Assembly (NCBI RefSeq): GCF_018275325.1
Contig: NZ_JAGVQR010000004.1
Location: forward strand, 558,001-622,000
Direction of reading: 5' to 3'
DNA: 64,000 nucleotides
Source of the DNA: Nocardioides palaemonis
GTDB lineage: Bacteria > Actinomycetota > Actinomycetes > Propionibacteriales > Nocardioidaceae
The notes below the pieces were generated by a model that saw only the letters and a list, made by a program, of their open reading frames with translations, ran no database searches and was not told where the DNA came from. The position numbers and the translations under genes are program-made. This document shows, piece by piece, positions 51,625-60,729 of the stretch. The first letter of the stretch is position 1. The number at the start of each line of letters is the position of its first letter.

Positions 51625-53244
51625 ATCCCCGGCTGGCCGGGGATCCCTGAAGAGCTCGTCGGCCAGCAGCGCGACGTGCAGCGAGACGCGTACGTCCGGG
51701 TCGTCGAGGTCGGCGCCGAGCAGCGCCTCGATGCGCGTGAGGCGGTCGTAGAAGGCGGCCCGCGACAGGTGGAGGCTCGCGGCGGCCTCGGTCTTGCTCG
51801 CCGGGTGGAGCAGCAGCGCGCGCAGGGCGGCGACCAGGTCGGTGCGCCCGCCGTCGGCGTCGTGCCGGCGCAGCGGTGCCAGCTCGCGCTCGACGAAGAG
51901 CCGCAGCCGGTCGTCCTCGCCGAGGAGCGCCAGCAGCCCGCGCAGGTGCAGGTCGTCGAGGCGGTGCACGTCGGGGTCGGACTCGCGGCGGACCTGCGGC
52001 GCGGCGTCGGCCACCTGTCCGGCCTCGGTGACGGCCCGGGCGACGGCCGAGGGCTCGGTGACCGCCCGGCCCGCGGCGAGCACGACCTCGTGGTGGGCCA
52101 GCACGCGGGCGGCCACCCGGTCGAGCAGGTCGTCGGCGTCCGCCGACACGGGCGCGGAGACGAGCACCCGGAGGTCGCGCTCCACCTCGCACACCAGGGC
52201 GGGCAGGCGCAGGGCGTGCGCGGCCCGCACCACCGTCGCGGCGACCTCGTCGAGGTCGGCCGGGGTGGACGCGCCGATCCGCGGGCGCACCACCAGCGCC
52301 GCGAACGCACGGCGACGCAGCGGGAAGCCGGCGAGCTCGCAGCGGCGCTGGACCTCCTCGGAGCCGGGTTGCTCGACCAGACCGGTCAGCAGCTCGAGGT
52401 GGGTCCGGCGCATGAGCGTGCCGCGGTCGCGGTCGTGCAGGCGGTGCAGCGCGAGCGCCGCCGCCGCCCGCTCGGCCACCGCCACCAGCCGCTGCGACGG
52501 GGCCGCGGCCGAGCCGATCACCAGCCGGCCCCACCCCTGCTCGGCCGTGCCGAGCCGGGTCACCAGCCAGCCGTTCCCGGCGTCCCACCCGGTGCGGCCG
52601 GCGACCTCGACCCGCCGCGACCGCGCCGGCCAGCCGTCGAGGAAGCCGCCCTCGTCGTCCGGGCCCGGGAAGTAGTCGAGCGGCCGGTGGTGCGCGTTCT
52701 CCACCACGACCGGGCCGCCGGCGAGGCGCTGGACGGCCTGCAGGATCTCGACCGGACCGGCCTGGCTGAAGCTCAGCTCGGTGAACGTCTCGTGCACCCG
52801 CTGCGCCTCGCGCAGCTCGGCGACCTGGTGGTCGACGACCCGCTCGCCGATCTCCTGCGCCAGCGCGGCGAAGCGGGTCTCCTGGCCCAGCACGACCAGC
52901 GGCAGGCCGTGCTGCTCGCAGGCCTCGAGCAGCGCGGGCGGGAGCTCGTCGGACCAGCGTCGTCCGAGCTCGACGACCACGCCGGCGCTGCCGACCTCGA
53001 CCAGCTCGTCGACGAACGCGGCGAGCCCCGCCGTGTCGTCGTCGGCGGGCAGCCCGGTGCCCATGGTGAGCAGCAGGTCGCCGGCGCGGAGCAGCTCGCG
53101 CACGTCGGGGCGCTCGGTGGCGTGCACCCAGCGGATCGGTCGGTCCGTCGCGCCCGCGCCCGCGAGCACCCGCGGCGCGGCGCGGCGGAAGGTGGGCAGC
53201 GCGAGCGCCTCGGTCAGCGTCACGCCCGGCGTCGTCTCGGCCAC
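51619..53244 (-). CDS. PucR-family transcriptional regulator
   Basis: This 541-residue regulator has an N-terminal PucR ligand domain (VTLTEALALPTFRRAAPRVLAGAGATDRPIRWVHATE), a central GGDEF-related CdaR-like region, and a C-terminal helix-turn-helix (SKTEAAASLHLSRAAFYDRLTRIEALLGADLDDPDVRVSLHVALL). Relatives control purine, GABA and polyamine catabolism. GTG 53244 has TAGGCT 6 nt upstream (leaderless). It diverges from mmsA and probably regulates that operon and perhaps the cupin-aldehyde dehydrogenase pair (inference). Confidence 0.92.
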   Translation of the reverse strand: MAETTPGVTLTEALALPTFRRAAPRVLAGAGATDRPIRWVHATERPDVRELLRAGDLLLTMGTGLPADDDTAGLAAFVDELVEVGSAGVVVELGRRWSDELPPALLEACEQHGLPLVVLGQETRFAALAQEIGERVVDHQVAELREAQRVHETFTELSFSQAGPVEILQAVQRLAGGPVVVENAHHRPLDYFPGPDDEGGFLDGWPARSRRVEVAGRTGWDAGNGWLVTRLGTAEQGWGRLVIGSAAAPSQRLVAVAERAAAALALHRLHDRDRGTLMRRTHLELLTGLVEQPGSEEVQRRCELAGFPLRRRAFAALVVRPRIGASTPADLDEVAATVVRAAHALRLPALVCEVERDLRVLVSAPVSADADDLLDRVAARVLAHHEVVLAAGRAVTEPSAVARAVTEAGQVADAAPQVRRESDPDVHRLDDLHLRGLLALLGEDDRLRLFVERELAPLRRHDADGGRTDLVAALRALLLHPASKTEAAASLHLSRAAFYDRLTRIEALLGADLDDPDVRVSLHVALLADELFRDPRPAGDR

Positions 53245-53250
53245 GGCCGG

Positions 53251-53307
53251 AGCCTACGCCCGGACGGGGCGACGAAGTGTCCGGGACAAGAGCGCAAACC
53301 CTACGAT
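53251..53307. promoter_or_regulatory. Divergent promoter region of pucR and mmsA
   Basis: Minus strand: TAGGCT (53256-53251) lies 6 nt before GTG 53244. Plus strand: TACGAT (53302-53307) is a -10 box giving a leader of about 37 nt for mmsA. TGTCCGGGACA (53278-53288), a near-perfect palindrome, covers the -35 position and may be the regulator's site. Confidence 0.55.
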
Positions 53308-53350
53308 CCGACACCCGCCGGCCTGCCCCTCGACGAGCAGGATGGACCGC

Positions 53351-54877
53351 ATGACACCCGCGGAGATCGTGCACTGGGCCGATGGCGCCCCCCTCACCGG
53401 CCAGCCCACCGGCTGGGCCGACGTGACCAACCCGGCCACGGGCGAGGTGACGGGCCGGGTCGCCCTGGCCAGCGAGGCCGACGCGGAGCAGGTGATCGCC
53501 GCCGCGTCGCGTGCCGCGAAGGCGTGGGGCACCACGTCGCTCGCCCGGCGCACGCAGGTGATGTTCGCCTTCCGCGAGCTGCTCAACGCCCGCAAGTACG
53601 AGCTCGCTGCGATCATCACCGCCGAGCACGGCAAGGTGCACTCCGACGCGATGGGTGAGATCGCCCGCGGCCTCGAGGTCGTCGAGTTCGCGTGCGGGAT
53701 GTCGCACCTGCTCAAGGGCGGCCACAGCGAGGAGGCGTCGACAGGCGTCGACGTGCACTCCAAGCGGGTCCCGCTGGGCGTCGTGGGCATCATCAGCCCG
53801 TTCAACTTCCCGGCCATGGTGCCGATGTGGTTCTTCCCGGTCGCGATCGCCGCCGGCAACACCGTCGTGCTCAAGCCCAGCGAGAAGGACCCGAGCGCCG
53901 CCGGCTGGCTCGCGGCGCTCTGGAAGGAGGCCGGCCTGCCCGACGGCGTCTTCAACGTGCTCCACGGCGACAAGACCGCCGTCGACGCGCTGCTCACCAG
54001 CCCGGACGTGCAGGCGATCAGCTTCGTCGGCTCCACCCCGATCGCCGAGTACGTCTACGAGACCGCCAGCCGGCACGGCAAGCGCGTCCAGGCGCTCGGC
54101 GGCGCGAAGAACCACATGGTCGTGCTGCCCGACGCCGACCTCGACCTCGCCGCCGACTCGGCCGTCAACGCCGGCTACGGCAGCGCCGGCGAGCGCTGCA
54201 TGGCGATCAGCGTGCTGGTCGCCGTCGACCCGATCGGCGACGAGCTGGTCGCCCGGATCGCCGACCGCACCCGCACCCTCCTGATCGGCGACGGCGGCCG
54301 CGAGGCCACCGGGCGCGAGAAGGAGGCCGACATGGGCCCGCTCGTCACCAAGGCGCACCGCGACCGGGTCAGCTCGTTCATCGACTCCGGCGAGGCCGCC
54401 GGCGCGAAGGTGGTCGTCGACGGCCGCGACGTGCAGGCCCGCGGCGGGCAGGACGGCTTCTGGCTCGGCCCCACGCTCTTCGACGACGTCACGCCCGACA
54501 TGGACATCTACACCGAGGAGATCTTCGGCCCGGTCCTGTCCGTGGTCCGGGTCGGCTCCTACGACGAGGCCGTCGCGCTGGTCAACGCCAACCCGTACGG
54601 CAACGGCACCGCGGTCTTCACCAACGACGGCGGCGCCGCGCGGCGCTTCGAGGCGGACGTCGAGGTCGGCATGATCGGCGTCAACGTCCCGGTGCCGGTG
54701 CCGGTGGCCTACTACTCCTTCGGCGGCTGGAAGCGCTCGCTCTTCGGCGACACCCACGCCCACGGCACCGAGGGCGTCCACTTCTTCACCCGCGGCAAGG
54801 TCGTCACCACCCGGTGGATCGACCCGGCCAACCGGCCCGCGGGCGGTCTCGAGCTGGGGTTCCCGCGCAATGACTGA
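53351..54877 (+). CDS. mmsA: CoA-acylating methylmalonate/malonate-semialdehyde dehydrogenase
   Basis: This protein of about 508 residues is of the MmsA class: IISPFNFPAMVPMWFFPVAIAAGNT, QALGGAKNHMVVLPDADLD (GGAKN replaces the ELGGK of ordinary ALDH) and the nucleophile in GSAGERCMAISV. It converts methylmalonate or malonate semialdehyde to propionyl- or acetyl-CoA with release of CO2. ATG 53351 has AGCAGGA 8 nt upstream; ATG 53342 is also in frame. It overlaps the aminotransferase start by 8 nt. With that neighbour it fits beta-alanine to acetyl-CoA (inference). Confidence 0.94.
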   Translation: MTPAEIVHWADGAPLTGQPTGWADVTNPATGEVTGRVALASEADAEQVIAAASRAAKAWGTTSLARRTQVMFAFRELLNARKYELAAIITAEHGKVHSDAMGEIARGLEVVEFACGMSHLLKGGHSEEASTGVDVHSKRVPLGVVGIISPFNFPAMVPMWFFPVAIAAGNTVVLKPSEKDPSAAGWLAALWKEAGLPDGVFNVLHGDKTAVDALLTSPDVQAISFVGSTPIAEYVYETASRHGKRVQALGGAKNHMVVLPDADLDLAADSAVNAGYGSAGERCMAISVLVAVDPIGDELVARIADRTRTLLIGDGGREATGREKEADMGPLVTKAHRDRVSSFIDSGEAAGAKVVVDGRDVQARGGQDGFWLGPTLFDDVTPDMDIYTEEIFGPVLSVVRVGSYDEAVALVNANPYGNGTAVFTNDGGAARRFEADVEVGMIGVNVPVPVPVAYYSFGGWKRSLFGDTHAHGTEGVHFFTRGKVVTTRWIDPANRPAGGLELGFPRND

Positions 54878-56225
54878 CGTGATGAGCAAGAGCGACCTGT
54901 CCAGCACGTACGACGCCGACCGGGCCTACGAGCTCGACCGGGCGCACGTCTTCCACTCCTGGTCCGCGCAGGCCGAGATCTCCCCCATGGTGATCACCCG
55001 GGCCGAGGGCTCGTACGTCTGGGACGGCGCCGGCACGCGCTACCTCGACTTCACCTCCCAGCTGGTCTTCACCAACCTCGGGCACCAGCACCCCCGCATC
55101 GTGGCGGCGATCCAGGAGCAGGCCGGCCACCTCGCGACGGTCGCGCCGGCGTTCGCCAACGGCACCCGCTCGGAGGCCGCGCGGCTGATCGCGAGCCACA
55201 CGCCCGGCGACCTCGACCACGTCTTCTTCACCAACGGCGGCGCCGACGCCAACGAGCACGCCGTCCGGATGGCGCGGCTGCACACCGGCCGCCACAAGGT
55301 GCTCACGACCTACCGCAGCTACCACGGCGGCACCCACCTCGCGGTCAACATGACCGGCGACCCGCGCCGCTGGGCCAGCGACCACGGCTCGACCGGCACC
55401 GTCCACTTCTTCGGGCCGTTCCTCTACCGCAGCGCCTTCCACGCGACCACCCAGGCCGAGGAGTGCCAGCGCGCGCTCGAGCACCTCGAGCAGGTCGTCG
55501 CCCTCGAGGGCCCGTCGACCGTCGCGGCGATCGTGCTCGAGGCGATCCCGGGCACGGCCGGGATCATGGTCCCGCCACCGGGCTACCTCGCCGGCGTGCG
55601 CGAGATCTGCGACCGGCACGGCATCGTGCTCGTCGCCGACGAGGTGATGTCGGGCTTCGGCCGCTCCGGGCGCTGGTTCGCCGTCGAGCACGGAGGCGTC
55701 ACCCCTGACCTGCTCACCTTCGCCAAGGGCGTCAACAGCGGATACGTCCCGCTGGGGGGTGTCGCGATCAGCGACGCGATCCACGCGACGTTCGCGCACC
55801 GCTCCTACCCCGGCGGCCTGACCTACTCCGGCCATCCGCTCGCGTGCGCCGCCGCCGTCGCCACGATCCGCGCGATGGAGGACGACGACGTCGTGGGTGC
55901 CGCCGAGCGGCTCGGCGCGGACGTGATCGGACCGGGGCTCCGGGCGCTCGCCGCCAAGCACGACTGGATCGGCGAGGTGCGCGGCACCGGGGCGTTCTGG
56001 GCCCTCGAGCTGGTCCGCGACCGCGACACCCGGGAGCCGCTCGCGCCCTACGGCGGCTCCAGCCCCGAGGTGGCGGCCGTGGTGAAGGGCTGCCAGGAGC
56101 GCGGCATGCTGCCGTTCGTGAACTTCAACCGGATCCACGTGGTGCCGCCCCTCACCACCACCGCCGAGGAGGCACGCGAAGGACTGGCGATCCTCGACGA
56201 CGCGCTCACCGCCGCGGCACGCTGA
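54870..56225 (+). CDS. Class III omega-aminotransferase
   Basis: This 451-residue PLP enzyme has VFFTNGGADANEHAVRMAR, YRSYHGGTHLAVNMTG and IVLVADEVMSGFGRSGRW (Asp binding the PLP ring nitrogen). The Schiff-base Lys is in LLTFAKGVNSGYVPLGGV. It likely transfers an amino group from beta-alanine, GABA or a related omega-amine to pyruvate or 2-oxoglutarate. Its start overlaps mmsA, so the semialdehyde product is probably passed to MmsA. The FAD oxidase gene follows after 4 nt. Confidence 0.92.
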   Translation: MTDVMSKSDLSSTYDADRAYELDRAHVFHSWSAQAEISPMVITRAEGSYVWDGAGTRYLDFTSQLVFTNLGHQHPRIVAAIQEQAGHLATVAPAFANGTRSEAARLIASHTPGDLDHVFFTNGGADANEHAVRMARLHTGRHKVLTTYRSYHGGTHLAVNMTGDPRRWASDHGSTGTVHFFGPFLYRSAFHATTQAEECQRALEHLEQVVALEGPSTVAAIVLEAIPGTAGIMVPPPGYLAGVREICDRHGIVLVADEVMSGFGRSGRWFAVEHGGVTPDLLTFAKGVNSGYVPLGGVAISDAIHATFAHRSYPGGLTYSGHPLACAAAVATIRAMEDDDVVGAAERLGADVIGPGLRALAAKHDWIGEVRGTGAFWALELVRDRDTREPLAPYGGSSPEVAAVVKGCQERGMLPFVNFNRIHVVPPLTTTAEEAREGLAILDDALTAAAR

Positions 56226-56229
56226 TCCC

Positions 56230-57636
56230 GTGGCCCACCGCACCGCCTACGAGCGGCACGCCCCCGACCCCCGACTCGTGGAGCGCGCCCTCGCGGGCAG
56301 CCGGCACGCGGTGTTCTGGCTCGAGGACGCCGGCGCCCGGCCGGCGTACGACGCGCTGACGGCGAGCACCCGCGCGGACCTCACGATCGTGGGCGGGGGC
56401 TACCTCGGCCTCTGGACTGCTGTCCACGCCAAGCGGCGCGACCCCGGCCGGCGCGTGGTGCTGCTCGAGGCGCAGGCGGTCGGCTGGGCCGCCTCGGGCC
56501 GCAACGGCGGCTTCTGCGAGGCCTCGCTGACCCACGGCGAGGAGAACGGGCGCTCGCGCTGGCCCGAGGAGCACGAGACGCTCACCCGTCTCGGTGCGCA
56601 GAACCTGGACGCCTTCGAGGCCGACGTGCGCGACCTCGGTCTGGCGTGCGAGTGGGAGCGCACCGGCACCCTGGCGGTCGCCGTGGAGGAGCACCAGGTC
56701 GCCTGGCTGCGCGACGAGCCCGGCCACCGAGACCGCGCGGCCGTGCGGGCCGAGGTCGACAGCCCGCTCTTCCTGGCCGGCGCCCTCGACACCGACGGGA
56801 ACGCCCTCGTCCACCCCGCCCGGCTCGCCCTCGAGCTGGCGCGGGTCGCGACGGAGCTCGGCGTCGAGGTCCACGAGCACTCCGCCGTCACCGGGCTGCG
56901 GAAGGTGGCGGACGGGATCGAGGTCGCCACCGACCGCGCCACGGTCACCTCCGGCGGCGTGGTCCTCGCGACCAACGTCTTCCCGTCGCTGCTGCGACGC
57001 AACCGGCTGATGACCGTCCCGGTCTACGACTACGTGCTGATGACCGAGCCGCTCACCGCCGAGCAGCGCGCCGCGATCGGGTGGGAGCGCCGCTGCGGTC
57101 TCGGCGACCTCGCCAACCAGTTCCACTACGCGCGACTCACGGCCGACGACCGGATCCTCTGGGGCGGCTACGACGCGATCTACCCCACGGGCGGTGGCGT
57201 CCACGTGCGGCACGAGGACCGCCCCGCGAGCCACGCCCGGCTGGCCTCGCACTTCCTGGCGACCTTCCCGCAGCTCGAGGACGTGCGGTTCAGCCACCGC
57301 TGGGCCGGCGCCATCGACACCTGCACGCAGTTCACCGCGTTCTACGGCACCAGCCACGGGGGCCGGGTCGCCCACGCGGCGGGCTTCACCGGGCTCGGCG
57401 TCGGGGCGACCCGGTTCGCCGCCGAGGTGGTGCTCGACCTGCTCACGGGGCAGGAGACCGAACGCACCGCGCTCCGGATGGTGCGCGAGCGCCCGGTCCC
57501 CTTCCCCCCCGAGCCTCTGGCGAGCGTCGGCATCAACCTCACCCGCTGGTCGCTGGACCGGGCCGACCACCGCGAGGGACGGCGCAACGCCTTCCTGCGG
57601 GTGCTGGACCGGGCCGGTCTGGGCTTCGACTCCTGA
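56230..57636 (+). CDS. FAD-dependent amine oxidoreductase, PuuB/DAO type
   Basis: This 468-residue flavoprotein has the dinucleotide motif LTIVGGGYLGLWTAVHAK near residue 53 and AVGWAASGRNGGFCEAS, characteristic of gamma-glutamylputrescine oxidase-like enzymes. The C-terminal VAHAAGFTGLGVGATRFAAEVVLDLL is the second FAD-contact region. It should oxidise an amine to an aldehyde with release of ammonia and H2O2. The start is GTG 56230. It is last in the mmsA-aminotransferase operon and ends 1 nt before the convergent sigma factor gene. Confidence 0.9.
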   Translation: MAHRTAYERHAPDPRLVERALAGSRHAVFWLEDAGARPAYDALTASTRADLTIVGGGYLGLWTAVHAKRRDPGRRVVLLEAQAVGWAASGRNGGFCEASLTHGEENGRSRWPEEHETLTRLGAQNLDAFEADVRDLGLACEWERTGTLAVAVEEHQVAWLRDEPGHRDRAAVRAEVDSPLFLAGALDTDGNALVHPARLALELARVATELGVEVHEHSAVTGLRKVADGIEVATDRATVTSGGVVLATNVFPSLLRRNRLMTVPVYDYVLMTEPLTAEQRAAIGWERRCGLGDLANQFHYARLTADDRILWGGYDAIYPTGGGVHVRHEDRPASHARLASHFLATFPQLEDVRFSHRWAGAIDTCTQFTAFYGTSHGGRVAHAAGFTGLGVGATRFAAEVVLDLLTGQETERTALRMVRERPVPFPPEPLASVGINLTRWSLDRADHREGRRNAFLRVLDRAGLGFDS

Positions 57637-57637
57637 G

Positions 57638-58366
57638 TCAGGCCGCCGGCGCGAGGGCCCCGATGCCACGGCGCAGCTCGGCCAGGATGCGGGTGAGCAC
57701 CCGCGACACCTGCGCCTGGGTGAGGCCGACCTCGGCGGCGATCTCCTGCTGGGTGAGCTCCTCGACGAACCGCAGCCGGACGATACGGCGGTCGCGGGCG
57801 CGCAACCGGGCGACGAGCGGCGCCAGCATCATCCGCGCCTCCGCCCGTCCGATCGCCGGGTCCGCCTGGCCGATCAGCTCACCCAGCGTGGTCGGGCCGT
57901 CCCCGGCAGAGCTGTCGAGGGAGGTCGGGGTGAAGCAGCCGTCCGCCGTCATGGCCTCCACGACGTCGTCGCGGGACTCCTCGAGGTGCGCCGCGACCTC
58001 GGTGGGACGCGGGGGTCGCTGGAGGGTCGCCTCCAGCTCGCCCTGGGCGCGCGAGATGCGCGCCTGGAGGTCCTGGATCCGGCGTGGCGGTCGCACCGTC
58101 CAGCCGCAGTCGCGGAAGTGCTTGCGCAGCTCGCCGCGGACGGTGGGGACGGCGTAGGACATGAAGTCGTTGCCGGCGTCGGGGTCGAAGCGCCGGGCTG
58201 CCTTGGTCAGCCCGAGCAGGGCGACCTGCTCGAGGTCGTCGAGGTCGATGCCGCGGTTGCGGTAGCGCGACGCCATGGACCGCGCGACGTCGAGGTGGGA
58301 GCGGATCAGCTCGTCCGCCGCGGTGGTGTCGGACGGAGGCTGGGGGACGAGGGTGACAGGAACCAC
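57638..58366 (-). CDS. SigB/SigF-family stress sigma factor
   Basis: This 242-residue sigma factor has region 2 (HLDVARSMASRYRNRGIDLDDLEQVALLGLTKAARRFDP), region 3 (RPPRRIQDLQARISRAQGELEATLQRPPRPTEVAAHL) and region 4 (RDRRIVRLRFVEELTQQEIAAEVGLTQAQVSRVLTRILAEL). This is the SigB/SigF/SigG-type group III layout. No RsbW-type anti-sigma gene adjoins, unlike typical sigF loci. GTG 58366 has GAAGGAG 8 nt upstream; the longer frame is not coding. A SigB-like promoter motif lies before the nearby ANTAR genes. Confidence 0.93.
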   Translation of the reverse strand: MVPVTLVPQPPSDTTAADELIRSHLDVARSMASRYRNRGIDLDDLEQVALLGLTKAARRFDPDAGNDFMSYAVPTVRGELRKHFRDCGWTVRPPRRIQDLQARISRAQGELEATLQRPPRPTEVAAHLEESRDDVVEAMTADGCFTPTSLDSSAGDGPTTLGELIGQADPAIGRAEARMMLAPLVARLRARDRRIVRLRFVEELTQQEIAAEVGLTQAQVSRVLTRILAELRRGIGALAPAA

Positions 58367-58484
58367 GGGTGGGCTCCTTCCTGCGGGAGGCGAGCTCGCC
58401 GTGGTCTCCAGCAAGTCGTGGCTCCACCCTCGCAGCGCGCTCCGTCCGACGACAGCCGGATTGCGAAGCGTGGTGCTGGCCGGG

Positions 58485-59462
58485 TCAGCCCCGCGCGCGG
58501 CGCAGGGTGTCGCGCGGGTTCTCGCCGAACTCCCGGCGGTAGTCCGCGGCGAAGCGTCCCGGGTTGAAGAACCCGAGCCGGACGGCCGCGTCGGCCACCG
58601 AGGTGACCGACCCGTCGCGCAGCGAGCGGCGGACCAGGTCGAGCCGCACCCGCCGCAGGTAGGCCAGCGGCGTGCAGCCCAGGTGCTGCTTGAAGGCGTA
58701 CTGGAGGGCCCGCGGCGACACTCCGGCGGCCTGCGCGATGACGGCGACCGACAGGTCGTCGCCCGCACGACCCTCGATGAAGCTCTGCGCGCGGCGCACC
58801 GCCGACTGGCTGGCGTCGCGCCGGTCGCGCCCGAGGTCGAGGCGGCGCGCCTCGCCCACCACGTTGTTGGGGAAGGTGTGCAGCAGGGCGTGCGCGAGCA
58901 GACGCGTGGCGGAGCCCCGGGCGACCTCGTTCTCGTGGGTCCCGATCGACTCGCGGTATTCCTGCAGCGTCACCCGCCACCGGGCGCCGGCGGCGGGGCT
59001 GACCGGGACGAACCGGTGGAACGTGAGGTCGTCGGCGGAGCGGTCGGGGTCGATGTCGCGGATCGCGGCGTCGAGGACCGGGAGGGACAGGCGGGTGTTG
59101 TTGACCTCGTAGCCGTTGCCGCGCCCGGCGAACGGCATGCCCCATCCGGAGGCGAGCACGCTGTCGCCCTCGACCGCGGCGTCGGTGTGGCCCGCGCGGG
59201 AGTACTCGATCTGGCCGCGGAGGACGTCGACCACCACCAGGCCAGGGATCGGGTCGGCGTCGAAGGTGATCGGGGCGTCGATGGTGAGGTGGTCGACGGC
59301 GACACCGTCGGACTCGGTCCGGCGGTGTCGCACGGCGCCCATCCGCGACGAGAGACCCAGCGAGGAGCCGTAGGCGACGTCGAGCCAGTTGCGGGCTTCC
59401 TCGCCAGTGCCCTCGAAGTCGAAGTCGGCGGGATGCATCCGCCGGGCATCCAGATGTGCCAC
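58485..59462 (-). CDS. AraC-family transcriptional regulator
   Basis: This protein of about 325 residues has an N-terminal AraC-binding-like domain, then a C-terminal double helix-turn-helix (LSVAVIAQAAGVSPRALQYAFKQHLGCTPLAYLRRVRLDLVRRSL and SVADAAVRLGFFNPGRFAADYRREFGENPRDTL). GTG 59462 has GGAAGGGGGG upstream, so the frame beyond it is rejected. It diverges from the ANTAR gene pair and lies 118 nt upstream of the sigma factor gene on the same strand. The effector is unknown. Confidence 0.9.
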   Translation of the reverse strand: MAHLDARRMHPADFDFEGTGEEARNWLDVAYGSSLGLSSRMGAVRHRRTESDGVAVDHLTIDAPITFDADPIPGLVVVDVLRGQIEYSRAGHTDAAVEGDSVLASGWGMPFAGRGNGYEVNNTRLSLPVLDAAIRDIDPDRSADDLTFHRFVPVSPAAGARWRVTLQEYRESIGTHENEVARGSATRLLAHALLHTFPNNVVGEARRLDLGRDRRDASQSAVRRAQSFIEGRAGDDLSVAVIAQAAGVSPRALQYAFKQHLGCTPLAYLRRVRLDLVRRSLRDGSVTSVADAAVRLGFFNPGRFAADYRREFGENPRDTLRRARG

Positions 59463-59587
59463 GGGGTCCCCCCTTCCAGGAGGCGTGGGACGACCCGTGT
59501 GCTCGAGCCACCTCGAGCCTACTCCCCCGCAGCGCGGCCCACCCCTAAGGAGGTTGGGTGCACCGGGGGCAGAGGTCCGTTGTCGGT

Positions 59588-59612
59588 GGCTGCTTGTAGT
59601 GTCACCGGGTAC
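59588..59612 (+). promoter_or_regulatory. SigB-type promoter motif before the ANTAR gene
   Basis: GGCT (59588-59591), 15 nt, then GGGTAC (59607-59612) fits the Streptomyces SigB consensus recalled as GNNT-N14-16-GGGTAC/T. It lies 52 nt before ATG 59665, which has GGAAGG upstream. The motif is short, so chance is possible. Confidence 0.45.
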
Positions 59613-59664
59613 GTCGAAAGTCTCCGCCCTGTGTCCGCGGACCTGCGTCATTGGAAGGTGACGG

Positions 59665-60009
59665 ATGTCTGGAACGGACCTACCCACGGGCGACCACGCC
59701 CAGCCCGAGGAGCTGCGCGACGAGGTCGCCCAGCTCCACGAGGCGATGAAGTCGCAGCGCGACATCGGCATGGCGATCGGCCTGGTCTCCGCCCGCTACC
59801 GCTGCAGCACCGACCAGGCCTGGCGGACCATGCTGCGGGTCTCGCAGGACAGCAACACCAAGGTGCGCAGCGTGGCGCGGGTGCTGGTCGCCGTCCACGA
59901 CGGCACGGCCGACGAGCTCGACCAGCGGGTGCTCGACTCGTTCCTCGCCCACCTGCCCGCGTCGGGGTGGCCGTCGGGGCCATCGGCAGGGGAGGATCTG
60001 GCGCCATGA
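59665..60009 (+). CDS. Small ANTAR-domain protein
   Basis: This 114-residue protein consists almost only of an ANTAR RNA-binding domain (about residues 18-75: LRDEVAQLHEAMKSQRDIGMAIGLVSARYRCSTDQAWRTMLRVSQDSN). ANTAR domains bind paired-hexanucleotide RNA hairpins and prevent transcription termination. The characteristic Ala/Gly-rich first helix pair and Trp are present. It lacks a receiver or GAF domain, so its input is unknown. Its stop overlaps the start of the GAF-ANTAR gene by 4 nt. Confidence 0.85.
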   Translation: MSGTDLPTGDHAQPEELRDEVAQLHEAMKSQRDIGMAIGLVSARYRCSTDQAWRTMLRVSQDSNTKVRSVARVLVAVHDGTADELDQRVLDSFLAHLPASGWPSGPSAGEDLAP

Positions 60010-60716
60010 GCATCGACGACCTCGCCCTCGCCCAGAGCCTGCGCCGTCTGCACCTCTCGCGCGAGGACGACGGCACCGTGGTGGCCGCGCTCGAGCAGGT
60101 CGTCCACGCGTGCGTGGACCTCTTCGGCCTCGGCGGGGCCGGCCTGCTGGTCGCCGACGAGCAGGACATGCTGCGCTACGTCGCCGCCTCCGACGGCCCC
60201 GGACGGGTGCTGGAGGAGACGGAGGCCAGCGCTGGGCAGGGCCCGTGCACCGAGGCCTACGTGACGGCCCAGGTCGTCACGAGCCGGGACGTGACGGACG
60301 AGGCCGACCGCTGGCCGATCCTCGCCAAGGCGATGGCCGACCTGCCGGTGCGCGGCGTGCTCGGCGTGCCGGTGCGGCTCGGCGGGGTCCCGATCGGCAC
60401 CCTCGACGTCTACTGCGAGGAGCCCCACGACTGGGACGACAGCGAGGTGGCCGCGCTGTCGCGCTACGCGGAGGTCATCGCGACCACGCTCACGGCGGCC
60501 CTCCAGGCCCACACGGCCGGCGAGCTCGCCCGCCAGCTGCAGTACGCACTCGACTACCGCGTGGTCATCGAGCGTGCGGTGGGCTACCTGATGGCCCGCG
60601 GCTCGTGCGACGCCGTGGCGGCGTTCAACGCGCTGCGCACCGCCGCCCGCAGCCGCCGGGCGAAGATCGGCCTGGTGGCCGAGCACGTCCTGACGACGGG
60701 CGCTCTTCCCGACTGA
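60006..60716 (+). CDS. GAF-ANTAR antiterminator-type regulator
   Basis: This 236-residue protein has a GAF sensor domain (about residues 20-165, with GQGPCTEAYVTAQVVTSRDV) and a C-terminal ANTAR domain (about 172-230: LARQLQYALDYRVVIERAVGYLMARGSCDAVAAFNALRTAARSRRAKI). It resembles mycobacterial Rv1626/Rv1625-associated and streptomycete GAF-ANTAR proteins. The GAF Cys in GPC may be redox-sensitive (inference). ATG 60006 overlaps the upstream small ANTAR gene, so the two may form a complex. Confidence 0.88.
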   Translation: MSIDDLALAQSLRRLHLSREDDGTVVAALEQVVHACVDLFGLGGAGLLVADEQDMLRYVAASDGPGRVLEETEASAGQGPCTEAYVTAQVVTSRDVTDEADRWPILAKAMADLPVRGVLGVPVRLGGVPIGTLDVYCEEPHDWDDSEVAALSRYAEVIATTLTAALQAHTAGELARQLQYALDYRVVIERAVGYLMARGSCDAVAAFNALRTAARSRRAKIGLVAEHVLTTGALPD

Positions 60717-60729
60717 CGACGCTCAGTCG
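60710..60729. terminator. Short hairpin shared by two convergent stops
   Basis: CGACTGA (60710-60716) and TCAGTCG (60723-60729) form a 7-bp stem with a 6-nt loop. The TGA of the plus-strand gene and the TCA (TGA) of the minus-strand gene lie in opposite arms. Confidence 0.4.
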
